Positions 27,650 through 37,862 of a stretch of DNA of 60,000 bases are shown here, in pieces. Below the pieces are notes generated by a model. That model was not told the origin of the DNA and ran no database searches. It worked only from the letters and a program-made list of their open reading frames with translations. Source of the stretch: Acanthaster planci (Eukaryota > Echinodermata > Asteroidea > Valvatida > Acanthasteridae); assembly GCF_001949145.1 (NCBI RefSeq), contig NW_019091455.1:797017-857016 (forward strand), given 5' to 3'. Position numbers and translations under genes: made by a program. Position 1 is the first letter of the stretch. Each line of letters begins with the position of its first letter.

Positions 27650-28224
27650 CTGGATGCAAAAGTGAGAAACGCACATTCGTCGTTACGCTTCAGAAGAAGT
27701 TCAAAATCAAAAGCCCAAAGCAGCAATAAGCTGAAAAACTTAACAGAGTCTCTCACCTGGCAGAACTGCAACATCGCCCTGGAATTTCAAAATTTAACAC
27801 AGGTCTCTGAATAAGGCAGTGAATATGCAATTCAAAATAACACAAATAAAGAGGGCATCCCAAGTTTTATACACTTTAGACTCCTGGATACCTTTCCAAC
27901 GTGTCTTTCCAACTAAAATTCATTTTTATAGTACCAAAAAAACCTGCCAACATAGATTGTCATTCACTCACTAACAACATTTTATGCTGCTTGTGAGATT
28001 TGCACTGTGGTCATCTTCAACGACATTTCCCTTTCAAATTCTGTACAAAAGCTACGGCGCATTTTCATCTACTGTGATTATTAGCCAATGTCGTATGTGT
28101 AAATATAACCCACATGTATCCACCGGAACCAAAAAATTTGACCATTACTTCCAATAGTTGCCAACCCGTTCTCATTTAATTTGGTCAAATGTAAAACACA
28201 CACAAATTCAATGGTGCAGTGTAG

Positions 28225-28239
28225 AGCGCCCTCTACTGA
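28225..28239 (-). promoter_or_regulatory. CTCF-like motif
   Basis: The minus strand reads TCAGTAGAGGGCGCT, a match to the CTCF core consensus except at the first base. It faces the plus-strand site at 7054, giving a convergent pair 21 kb apart. It overlaps a small inverted repeat (GTAGAG ... CTCTAC, 28221-28236), which leaves repeat origin open. Confidence 0.35.
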
Positions 28240-28331
28240 GCATCACCAGTTTAGGTGTATGAAGAGCTCTATTCCATATACTATTATGCATCCACCCCCC
28301 CCAAAAAAAACAGGCAGAGCGCTTTGTATAA

Positions 28332-28405
28332 ATGTACATGAAGCTCAGCAGCTTAGAAGCTAGCTTTGTGAGCTTAAGATTAGTGGTTTGATTCCTGCCC
28401 AGACT
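28332..28405 (+). mobile_element. tRNA-derived SINE fragment
   Basis: AAGCTCAGCAGC at about 28341 resembles a pol III A box (TRGCNNAGYNGG). GGTTTGATTCC at 28385-28395 matches the B box with one substitution, at a spacing usual for a tRNA. The sequence around them does not fold into a full tRNA cloverleaf by eye, so a SINE head or pseudo-tRNA is more likely than a tRNA gene. Confidence 0.5.
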
Positions 28406-28494
28406 ATCTCTCATCTAAACTGTTTTTCAAAGCGCCAGTAAGAAGGAATTCGTAAAACACCAAGGAAGAAATTTGGTGGGTATTGGCAAATCAC

Positions 28495-28561
28495 AATAGC
28501 GCCCTCAATCGATTTTCATCTTCTAAAACTGTCAGTAATATGGCCAAACGAGGGCACTATT
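28495..28561. repeat. Short inverted-repeat element
   Basis: Arms AATAGCGCCCTC (28495-28506) and GAGGGCACTATT (28550-28561) pair with one mismatch across a 43-base spacer. The arms include the AGGGCGC word shared with the CTCF-like sites nearby. It may be a tiny MITE remnant. Confidence 0.6.
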
Positions 28562-31500
28562 ACAATCTGTTGGAAATTTTTTTCATTTTCTTCTAACTGT
28601 TGAGAAAATCTTTGATTGGCATGGGCGTCGCTAGATCAATTTCAATGGGGGGGTGCCATTTCAAGTGGAATGGTAGTCCGATTCCCTGACCAGACACTTA
28701 CAAGCCCCCCCTTCCTTTCCCCTTCTTTCTCCATTCTTGCTGACACTGACAGCAGCACAATTATTCTGACAAAACTGACGGAGGGTGTGACACCTCCCCT
28801 TTCAGTCATTCCCCCCTTGTTCATAGGGTCTTCACGTCCATGACAATTTTCCATTCAAAACATAAAGTCTGTTGCTTTGTTACAGGTAGACTTTTTTTTA
28901 AATGAGGTAAGCGTGTCTTTTGCTTTGCTTAACTGCTAATGGTCTCCATGACATATGCAGAGCCTCAGTTAGCCTAAAATTTGTGTGCTTAGCCACGTTG
29001 TGAAACTGGACCAAGGATGAAGAAAAATGCCAGCGTTGTATATTTTAAAGGAATTCAGCACTGTTCGGAAGGAAATCTGGAGCAATACCATTCTATGTGT
29101 ACTAGAGCTATAAAAAGGAAAATTCCTGTGGCAGGGCACAGAGACAGCTTGACTTTACCAGTGCTTATTATAAACTTGAGAAGTTGTTTGGATTCTGAGG
29201 TTGCAGATCTGACACTCAATCTTCAAACCACACCAGTAACTACCTGGTATGAATACTCGAGTATAAAATACCTCATACAAAACAACTGCGCTATCATTGC
29301 ACAAATATGGCCATCAATACCGAAGCTACAGGAAATATGTAGAAACCACAGGCATGCACAACCATTACAAGGAAAAAAAATGTCTAGGGACATTTCTATG
29401 AAAATTAGACTCATGTCCAACACCTGGAAATACAAAATATTTATATCCAAATACCAGGTAATTGCTCAATATGGGCAGAGAAGCTCGCACCATCATAATG
29501 TGAAATCGTTCGCCATGAAATATATTTAGCCCAATTGTGAAAGGAAATTACCATTGATTGAAATGGAAATGACAGTCTCTAACATGCATCATCTGTAGGA
29601 CATCCGTTTGGGTTTTAATTAATGTCGTGTTGATCTTTCCATGCCAGTAAAATAATCTCCATGTACATGTACATATCTGTGCATGCATGTTAGCCATGTA
29701 CAATGACCTCCAATAAAAAAAAAATCAACAACACTGAGATATTTTACTTCTATGATTGTTGGTACAAAACAAAACAAAAACAAACAAATTAATAAACAAA
29801 ACAGACCTCACCAAAATGTTTTCTATCATGGTCCACTATACTCATCCAACTATCTACATGTGTACTTATTTTCACTGACTGACTACATGTATGCATGTCT
29901 GCTGTGTGCCAAAACGCCATGCGTATTGCCTGCCACTGGGTGCGCAAACCAAGCAGAATGTTTTGCTTTCAGCAGAACTTTGTAAAAACTGGCTCCTGGG
30001 CAGTACAGAAGAGAGATTGCATGCTTTTCTCTTTCATTTTAATCACAAGAGAACAGAAACAGGCTGTGCATGAAACTGGAGATAAAAATGACTTCTGGAA
30101 CAAACCTGGAAAAAACCCTGCTTTGTGGGCTTGGTTTTAGAAATGTTATCTTAAAGTGAAATAAAAAACAGAATTGAGAAATTCTCAACATACGGGAAAC
30201 GAAAAAAAAAGTACACAATAAAATTTCCTTATTGTGGGTGCAACGCTGCATGCACACAAAATGTACAGGTGCGCACATCAGTGCGCTGCTCAGTACGAAA
30301 CCTGCATGTGGAAAACTCCTACAGCACCACTGGTCAATGGTTCCGTAATTGAGGATCACCCGATCATTAACATGAAAACAAGGGTCTTATACTAAATGGG
30401 ATTCAAAGGTCTAGTCTGCAGTGGTTGACAGCCGAGTAATTGTCTGTAACCGAACATTGCCATGATATAAACAAGTGCATTATGGCTGCACTGTCTATCA
30501 GGTGGTTATTTGTATGAATTAAGAGTTCAACGTATGGCTCTGCTTTGTATGGATATCTTTGGAGTTTGGGTCTGGTTTTTATTGTCGTTGACATGCAGAT
30601 GAAAATGACCTGCAGTGTTGGTGAAAGCAACCGAGAGTCCTCAAAATTCAATGTGATTTTTCTCACAACCCAGGGAGTTAGATTTTCAGAACTTCAAATA
30701 ACCAAGCAATCCTCAGTAGGGGGATTTCAGCTGCAAGCATGTGGACTACACATCCAAAACAAGAAATGGAATATGGTTTGGCTCACCTGCAACAGGAATT
30801 AGCATGATAATGCTCAAACTTGTACTTTTTTCTGTCAAATTGGAATAAATTTACGGGCTTACCTGCATCACTGAACATGACTCCAAGTTATAGGAATGTT
30901 GGTGACAACAGAGGGGCAGGTTTTAGTTTGTAAGTTAAATAAGCACAACTTCTAAGGCATTTTTGTGTTTCATATTTTGTCTTTGTATCGGATTTGTTTT
31001 TATTTTATGGTCATAAATTACTTCAAACTAGACAGGTTAGAACAATACACCAAATGCATATCAGTTTAGGTTTCAGGTGCATCGTATTTGATGAAAAAGA
31101 TAAAGAGCAGGTGAAAAAAGATGACAGGGATAACAAGCGCTGACCACATACTACATGTGCAGGTAAGTCCACAGATGCTTGTTAGGTTCTTCTACCTCGA
31201 CGATGGAAAAAGTTGTCGATCTCTTCCGATGCCATGTTCAGACTCGTGCACAAGCGCGAGCATGCGGCCTGCCTGTGGTGTTGATGCGTGGGTGCGTGTA
31301 CAGTGTGCATGTACACGACTTGTACAAACAACGTACATGTACGCCTGCAATGCATAGACTTGACATAGTCCTTGGAGTGTTTGGCATGACATCGACAACA
31401 AGATATTTTTTTTTTAAACAATCCCCCCATTTGGATTGGATCATTCAAATATAGTTACAACAAACAAGTAATAATAAAAAGATGTGCCTTGCATCCCGCC

Positions 31501-31740
31501 TGCCAGCTTTTCGGATGTTATTCATTTTTTAAAGTTTTGTAACTTTTAAATTTTTATAAATGATTTTATTACTATTTATAAGCCCAAACCACTGTCAATG
31601 AGTCATGTTCTCTTTTAATCAGTGGACACGTCAGTAGTTCTTTGAAATTTTAAAAATATTAATAAAACGCCCAGTCTCTTTCCCCTTATTAAGAATCCTG
31701 GATACTAATTTGGTTTTTACACAACCAGGAAACCAAGTAT

Positions 31741-31812
31741 AAATACATAGAAAACCATCACTACATTAAATACATAGAAAACCAACACGACGTTAAATAC
31801 AGTGAAAACTTA
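31741..31812. repeat. 27-bp tandem repeat, about 2.7 copies
   Basis: Units starting AAATACATAGAAAACCA at 31741 and 31768 and a diverged third (AAATACAGTGAAAAC) at 31795 show an exact 27-bp step. Confidence 0.9.
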
Positions 31813-33109
31813 AAGGTGCAGTGTACACGACATTTTAGAAAAAAGAATGTGATTGAGATCTTACAAAAAAAAATAATTTAAGCACTGCCTGCCGGGGACT
31901 CCGGAATCGGAGACGTATGGTTTATATGCATGGCCGGGGTCTCCGAACATGGACAATGGAAACAGGGCCTGTAACAAAAGACCGTACTCCAAACAAAAGA
32001 CCAGGGTGCTGGGCATTACTGACATTTTTCACTCTCAAAAGTGGTGATAATCCAGCCTTGTTTTAAAACCATATACCAGGGTTTGGGGCATTGAGAGCGA
32101 ATGGATTACCACCGGGGACAAAAGCGCTCCACCACCACAGCGATGAGCCACACAGCACCGCTGCACGCTAACCTGGCCCCTATTGAAAAGGTCAGCAGTG
32201 CACTGAGCCAGGTTTGTGAACAAAAGAAAGTTATATAACACCGCACAATCTGGGATCTGTTTACAAGGCTACAGGCCTGGCTGAAATACTCAGGCATCAA
32301 TGAAGGTCACCTGTCAACTTAGAGTAGTGCCTAAAGATTACTTCGTGCGGCTATAAACGACCGTTAAATGAAATGATGAATTTTTGAAGGATTTTGAAAA
32401 CAGAAAAAATGATAGTCATGCCGGCCCAGCACCATCAACATTGAAAAATGCCCCGGCACGAAGTGGTTAATACAAATTTGAAACATATTTAATGCTGTAG
32501 TTTCTTTTCTTTGAAAACAAAATGAAGTGGTCATGAGAAATCTGTTCAAAGGTGTTTGTCATTATTCGCTTCTTTGTTGCAGGGCTGTTTAATCACACTA
32601 TGTAAAACAATTGCAGACAGTTTCATAAACTTACTTTTTTTTCTAAAAGCTGGTTTTTTTTGGCAAAGATCTCATGAAAAATGTCAGAAATTTATCAGAT
32701 GCCACCAGAGAGCATTTAGAATAGCCGGAGCTTCCAGGGCCCTTAAGCAGGCCCTGGATTCCGGCCGTAAGGGACTTCACACTGCGGCCTCGTGTTACGT
32801 GCTTTGCACACAAATTTTGGACTCTAACAAGATTGCACTTCCTGTTTTTCATTTTGCACTCCCACTTTTCAAATCCTAGCTGAAACAGTGAAGGACATGC
32901 AGACAAACCTATCTGAGGAGACACTACATGTACCTAGCAAGTGTGGTGGTACCACCCTTGTATGCTACACGTCCTCAAATTTAGAACACTGAGCATTTCA
33001 GCTTTTTTAAGGTAGCCATAAACGTGCTAATGGTCGGTCGCAGAGGCATTACGCGCCCGTGTTAGTCTTGTATGCATGCTAGTGTGGTTCTAGTGAAGCA
33101 ATAGCGGCT

Positions 33110-33405
33110 GACGGATGGATTAGTCTGTACTGCATTTGCTCTATAATTCCTCGCCTTCCACCTCTACAATCCCGGGTTCGAATCCCGGCCCAGTCCACAT
33201 GTGGATTGGGTTTTCAGTCCCTGCCTGATTCCGTGGGTTTTACCCAAAATATTCCTTTGGGGTTTTCCTCCCACCTCTAAAACTGTAACTGCTTCTCAAT
33301 GTCTCCTCTCTACAGGTTTCTTCAGGCTTGTGAGCTACAGTGCCTCGGGCACTTTTGAGGAATCGTTGGTGTCATCACCAGAAATATAATGGTAATAATA
33401 TTAAC
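33110..33405 (+). mobile_element. tRNA-derived SINE candidate
   Basis: GGTTCGAATCC at 33175-33185 is a perfect pol III B box inside a T-arm-like stem (CCGGG/CCCGG). It is followed by about 200 bases of non-tRNA body (a TGGGTTTTCAGTCCCTGCC phrase near 33206) and an ATAATGGTAATAATATT-like tail near 33385. This head-body-tail layout is typical of a SINE. The A box is not clear. The 5' limit is approximate. Confidence 0.6.
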
Positions 33406-33731
33406 AGGCAAACAATGCAGATTTAACACAACCATCAACATCTTTGCCCGGTAGCTACCCAACCTTCAGGTGCATGATGGGAATGGCCCTTAGTTGTCAT
33501 TTCATAACTGGCCTTTTTACCACCCGAAATGCAACATGTGGCAGTGTCTGAATCAACTGACTATGGCTAGGAATATTACAGTGGTCTATGAGAAGTGGCA
33601 CGGCCACTAGACAGTGACTCCCATAGACACCTGTGTTCCTGCTAGCCTGAGCCATGGCCATGACTTTTTCAAACATGGCCTACTTCGGCTCCGAGTCCAA
33701 ATGGAAAACCCTGCTGGACACTCTCTCTCAC

Positions 33732-33841
33732 CTTAACGTGGCTCTGGGCACCCAGGTTGTAGATCTCAGTCGGTCGCACCTGGCTTATGATCTTGACCAG
33801 GCAAGTACTGTCTGTGAGGTCGCCGTAGTGTAGTACCATGT
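33732..33841 (-). CDS. GMDS: GMDS exon 4 (LHYGDLTD / NLGAQSHV)
   Basis: This 110-nt exon opens with the last two bases of a split Asp codon, then 36 codons. Conserved blocks are [16 protein letters not shown], which includes the Asp-Leu nucleotide contact typical of this dehydratase group, and [14 protein letters not shown], the fourth Rossmann strand leading to the active-site cleft. The acceptor is ctgcag just right of 33841 and the donor is gtgaga at 33731. Intron 4, which follows in the direction of transcription, is phase 0 and is the longest intron between two identified exons (6082 bp). The exon is almost unchanged from vertebrate sequence as I recall it. Confidence 0.97.
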
Positions 33842-34479
33842 CTGCAGATACAAATGAGGAACAGGCCAAGAAATAATCACAATGGCTGGGAAGTAATACT
33901 AGAGATGAACAACTCAATTTGATTGATTGCACCACGAAGCGGTGCATTGTGCAGAAAATACCGTAGCATAACCAATCTTACAAATCAGCAGATCGTCGGT
34001 TACTTTTCTTTTCATTTTTAATTTTGTAAAGACTAAGAATTCCTCAGGCAAAAAAATGTGTTTAGCACTTTCAACTCCTGTCACCTGAAAAAAAAAAGAG
34101 TACAGGTCTCATGCGTATGTATGATCCTGCATTGAAGTCATCAGTCCTTCACTGTGAAAGTGGTAACACACCAATGCAAATTCATTTCCAAGCCCTTCAA
34201 ATGACTTTTTCACGAGAGAAACTTCCCACTGACGTCCGGCGCATCCAAAAAAGAGGTGACATGCACCAAACCCTCGTGTAGCCATGTCAACCATTTTCTC
34301 TTGGCACCTCTTGGCGGCGTACTGTACTGTGTAATTGGATTCGATCTAAATTATGTTCACGTCCACTCGTGTCTATAGCTAGGTCTGTGTTTTTCTCCTA
34401 TAGCAAATACACGGTCGCATGCTGATGACAAAGCTCTAGCCCTCGACACCCACTGTGAACACAGTGGATATGAACTAGC

Positions 34480-34640
34480 CAGCCTGAGTACGGTCACTGA
34501 GTGATGAGTAGGACTTCCATGCTAATAAACGGGAGGTTGTGAGTTCCAGTCCTACCCACTACTCATGGACTCATGACTGCGGACTTCCCCCAGGCACATA
34601 CCCAATAAACACAAATACTCCCTCATTGGTCAGGATGACA
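34480..34640 (+). mobile_element. tRNA-derived SINE fragment
   Basis: TGATGAGTAGG near 34502 resembles an A box. GAGTTCCAGTCC at 34542-34553 resembles a B box with two differences. About 40 bp separate them. The downstream body shows no resemblance to the 33110 element that I can see, so it may belong to another family. Confidence 0.4.
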
Positions 34641-35129
34641 ATACGGACCATCAAAAATAGATAGGTATAGGTATGTGGCTTGGAAAAACTGCGAGCTTAA
34701 ATCACAGCTTCCTGTAATTCTTATCCGGCAACATCCATTTCACATTAATTTGTTTGCATTATACATTGTACACATGAAGTTTCTGAAATAACTGCACAAA
34801 TCAGTGATACAACCGCCCAATTTTTCTGAGCCGTGTATGTATCCCGTATCTGCACCATTTCTAATGGACCCTAATTAAAAACACCACTGGCACCTGGCGT
34901 CTACAGCTATAGGTTAATGAAATCACTCCTGCCAAGGCCTGCTCCGTGTCTGATGGATGGTCACAAACCAGAGAGTGCATCATCCGAACAGAGACTGTTG
35001 CTTGGTAACAATCTGTCTCTGAAGTTTGCACAAGGAGTCCATCATGGAGGAGGATACTGACAAGAATATAATAAAAAAATCAGTTCTCTGGAATACGTGA
35101 TTGCCGAGCTTTCGGTAACTGAGTACCTT

Positions 35130-35225
35130 CTTCAGGGCAAGCAGATTCAGTTCGGAGGACGTGGATGGAGGTGGAGGACGATGATGTGGGTTCGAGTCCC
35201 ACCCATCAGCCCTTGCCACCTATGT
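35130..35225 (+). mobile_element. tRNA-like B-box segment
   Basis: GTGGGTTCGAGTCCCAC near 35187 is a perfect T arm with a consensus B box (GGTTCGAGTCC, 35189-35199). No matching acceptor stem or A box flanks it, so it is a SINE or tRNA pseudogene remnant, not a functional tRNA. Confidence 0.45.
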
Positions 35226-35386
35226 GTACATGTACATACAGCACGCCTAGGGCTAAGGACTTCTCCTTGGTATGAATATCGCCCTGACAAATGATTAGAC
35301 TCCCACCACAGCCAACCTGACAACCACTGAAACCAGGGCTGTCGTTTCAGGCAGCAAACCTCCTGGGTATCTCAGCCAAGCATTAC

Positions 35387-35474
35387 CTCTCATCTCATGT
35401 GTCCTGGTGTCAGCGTACAGGTGGGCAATGCGGCCTGTGTTGAAGGAACTTGACCTGCGTAAGATGCCGTGCAC
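35387..35474 (-). CDS. GMDS: GMDS exon 3 (RRSSSFNTGRI motif)
   Basis: The exon is 88 nt, 29 codons plus the first base of a split Asp codon. It starts VHGILRRSSSFNTGRIAHLY, which matches the family segment that follows the first beta-alpha unit and contributes arginine and serine contacts to the NADP phosphate region. The segment after it (ADTRTHEMR) is the variable loop where animal GMDS proteins differ. The acceptor is a pyrimidine-rich tract ending in caag, with exon base 35474 following. The donor is gtaatg at 35386. Intron 3 interrupts a codon after its first base (phase 1). An alternative donor one base away would break the frame with exon 4. Confidence 0.95.
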
Positions 35475-35941
35475 CTTGTGAAAGAAGAAAAAAACATAAA
35501 TCTGAATGAGCACTTGTAGTTCGCCATGATCTCTATAACGCCCCTTATTTGAAAGAACTCCCCCAACAACAAAACAATTTGATTACAGCTGGCAATGGTG
35601 CCTGCATTTACAATTCAGTAAATACCACAGAATCTGAGCCAAACTTCACCATTTTGACCCCTGCGTGAAGGGGCAATAGTGGCATGTACACCCCAAGCGC
35701 CTTCAGGCACAGGGTCAAAACAAGTCAAAGGGCCTGGATTCAATTCAAACCCTCACTGTAAACAAGGTCAAATGAAAACACTCCCAAAGTTGGCTTCATG
35801 TAAAATCCCATCTGATGTTCGTGCACTAAGTACAGGGCCCGTGTATAAATTAGGGGTCCAAACTAAAGCCTGAGGCTAAAGATGAATACAAACTCCATCC
35901 CCCATCATCTTCGGCTCAATCTGCCCTTTTAAAATGTTCAC
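35475..35941 (-). other. GMDS intron 2
   Basis: This 467-bp phase 0 intron (gtgaac...cacaag) is the shortest one identified. Nothing notable is seen inside. Confidence 0.9.
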
Positions 35942-35986
35942 CTTGTATCCTTTGGATAAAAGCAGCTCTGCAAGGTAGGAGCCATC
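35942..35986 (-). CDS. GMDS: GMDS exon 2 (nucleotide-binding loop end)
   Basis: This 45-nt exon encodes 15 residues, DGSYLAELLLSKGYK. The leading Asp-Gly completes the GxxGxxG NADP-binding loop (GITGQDG in the family), whose first part is encoded by the preceding exon. The rest is the first helix of the Rossmann fold. The acceptor is ag at 35988-35987 and the donor is gt at 35941-35940. Both flanking introns are phase 0. The exon is too short to be called as an ORF alone, but it is identified by strong similarity to vertebrate GMDS and by correct splicing into exon 3, which begins with the Val-His that follows in the family. Confidence 0.93.
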
Positions 35987-36645
35987 CTAAGTGAACAAGA
36001 AAACAAATTAAAACCTTTAAATCAATTTCTCAAAAACAAAAACTGACACTTTACAATACTATGAGAAGCTGACTCAGAGTCAAACGATTTGTAGAACCTT
36101 GTCAGTGTGTGGCTGGATCAGGCCAAGTGCGACAAAGCTGTAGTTGGTTCACTGTCAAAGTCTGGGATTACATGTAAACCCGAGTATGGAGTGGCATGGT
36201 AGAAACTGGACCAAGACTCGGTAGACCTCTGTCTACTAACCACAATGAATGAGTAATGCGAAAAGACGAGCAGCTCAATGAAGTATATTGTTCAAATTAT
36301 GTACACGTATCTGCTCGGCAAGACAAGTCCTCCTGCCAATGCTTGGGCAGCGTCTTAAGCGGACCATTTTGACTAGATACAAACATTCAAAGCCAAGATC
36401 AAAAGCCTATACATAAAAAAATTCAGCCTATACCATCTTATTTCCAGGCTTCATTCCCAGTTTTGAACCTCAGTGTCTTTCAACAGAAACATTTTACTGT
36501 TTGGCAGTTGGGAAATTATGTCCAAGTGATTTTCATGTGATTTCCAATTGAAATGGGTACACTTGCATTTATTTGGTTGGATTAATATTTTCACATTGTC
36601 AAGAACAAGTGCCAGCAGCTTTGTGGCACAGTGAGACCAAGCACC

Positions 36646-36764
36646 GTCGATATATCGATATTTTCGATACGGGTTTGATATCGATATTGCCGATGTTAGT
36701 TTTTTGGTAATATCGATATATCGAAAATATCGGATTTTCGAGAAATATCGAAAATATCGAAACT
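36646..36764. repeat. TATCGATA-rich cluster, left
   Basis: About 120 bp contain many overlapping words such as ATATCGATA, TTTTCGATA and AAAATATCG in both orientations. It begins sharply after CACCGTCG. A similar cluster lies 1.0 kb to the right. Such arrays often form subterminal repeats of DNA transposons; this is an inference. Confidence 0.7.
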
Positions 36765-37790
36765 TTGAAAACATGGTTATTGAAAAATATACGGAAAATA
36801 TAACTGCTCAGGAACAAATTTTCTTAAAAGTACGAAAGTGCATTGTCACATTACCGTAATTTTAATTTTTGATAAGCCACTCTTACATTGGTTCTCACGC
36901 TAATGTTGTTAACCTTTTACACACATAACTGTGCATGTGACATATTCACTTCAGTACTCTTTAGTGTCACCATGGACCTAGCCTAAATACAACCACACAG
37001 AATGTTGGCATTTACTGGGCACAGTGCACGGTACATGCAGCTAACTTGTATGTAGTCAACTTTACCTCTTGAGGAAAGACTACCGGCAGCATAGGGGTTA
37101 CAGCAATTGATGCATTGACACCAACCCCTATAGAGCGCATGTGCGTGTGTGTTGTATGATTCCATTGCGTCGTCAAATGTACATGTACAGTACGTACACT
37201 CTGCATGTATGTTTACTGTATCGTGTGTTTACATGGTTGAGTTTTTGATAGCTAGTCAGGTACCTCTAGCTTGCAATGAGGTAAACCTACAGGGTAACAT
37301 ACTACATGTATGTTCTACTCTTTCTCTGCTTTTTTTCTTACATAAGCTAATGGTGCATGTAACTTTCCGGAAGTGTACGTAAACTTTTTCAATTGCATGC
37401 ACTCGTGGTACACGCAGAATATTTTTTCTAATTCAAAGCCAAGTTGCAGTTAGTATTCTCTATTGACATCGGTCTGCAAACTCCGCCCTTATTTGCATAA
37501 TCATAAATATGCATTGCCACTCTAAAGAAACATAATTCGTTGATAGTATCTAAAACAACAATGATTGATTGGACATTTCAGATTTTATATGTACAAAATT
37601 TAAAAAGGATAGTGCAACAGATGTTATCTGTTCTGCACTATCTGGAACATTTTGGTGCAAAAAAGTGAAGTTCACTTTTTGTAGCTGTGACTAGAAAGGT
37701 GTACTGTAGGACACTGAGTCCAAAACCACTCTCACGCTTGTCAGTAGATGGCATGAGAACTGTCAATTAAGATGAAAATTAAAATGAATA

Positions 37791-37862
37791 AATATTGATA
37801 TATCGATAATATCGATATAAAAACACTGATATATCGATATCGGCCAAGATACAATATAGGTG
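37791..37862. repeat. TATCGATA-rich cluster, right
   Basis: About 70 bp of ATATTGATATATCGATA, ATATCGATAT and related words, ending sharply at CGGCCAAGATAC. With the cluster at 36646 it brackets about 1.03 kb of ordinary AT-rich DNA without an open frame of note. Confidence 0.7.

Larger units (their letters stand above)
27650..33731 (-). other. GMDS intron 4
   Basis: This 6082-bp phase 0 intron contains a tRNA-derived fragment at 28332-28405, a CTCF-like site at 28225, an inverted repeat at 28495, a 27-bp tandem repeat at 31741 and a SINE-like element at 33110. A 170-codon open frame at 29017-29529 on the plus strand has no recognisable domain. This intron and intron 3 hold most of the recognisable mobile-element debris of the gene. 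Confidence 0.85.
33842..35386 (-). other. GMDS intron 3
   Basis: This 1545-bp phase 1 intron (gtaatg...tgcag) contains two tRNA-like promoter-box segments, at 34490-34620 and about 35130-35220. Both look like remains of SINEs. No exon is seen. Confidence 0.88.

Noticed and set aside
29017-29529. 170-codon plus-strand open frame in intron 4
   Set aside because: No recognisable domain or splice context; antisense to GMDS within an intron.
33175-33188. Functional tRNA gene at the perfect B box
   Set aside because: No acceptor stem or clear A box at tRNA spacing; better read as a SINE head.
36451-36774. Minus-strand frame rich in Arg-Tyr-Ile/Phe repeats
   Set aside because: It is a translation artefact of the TATCGATA cluster.
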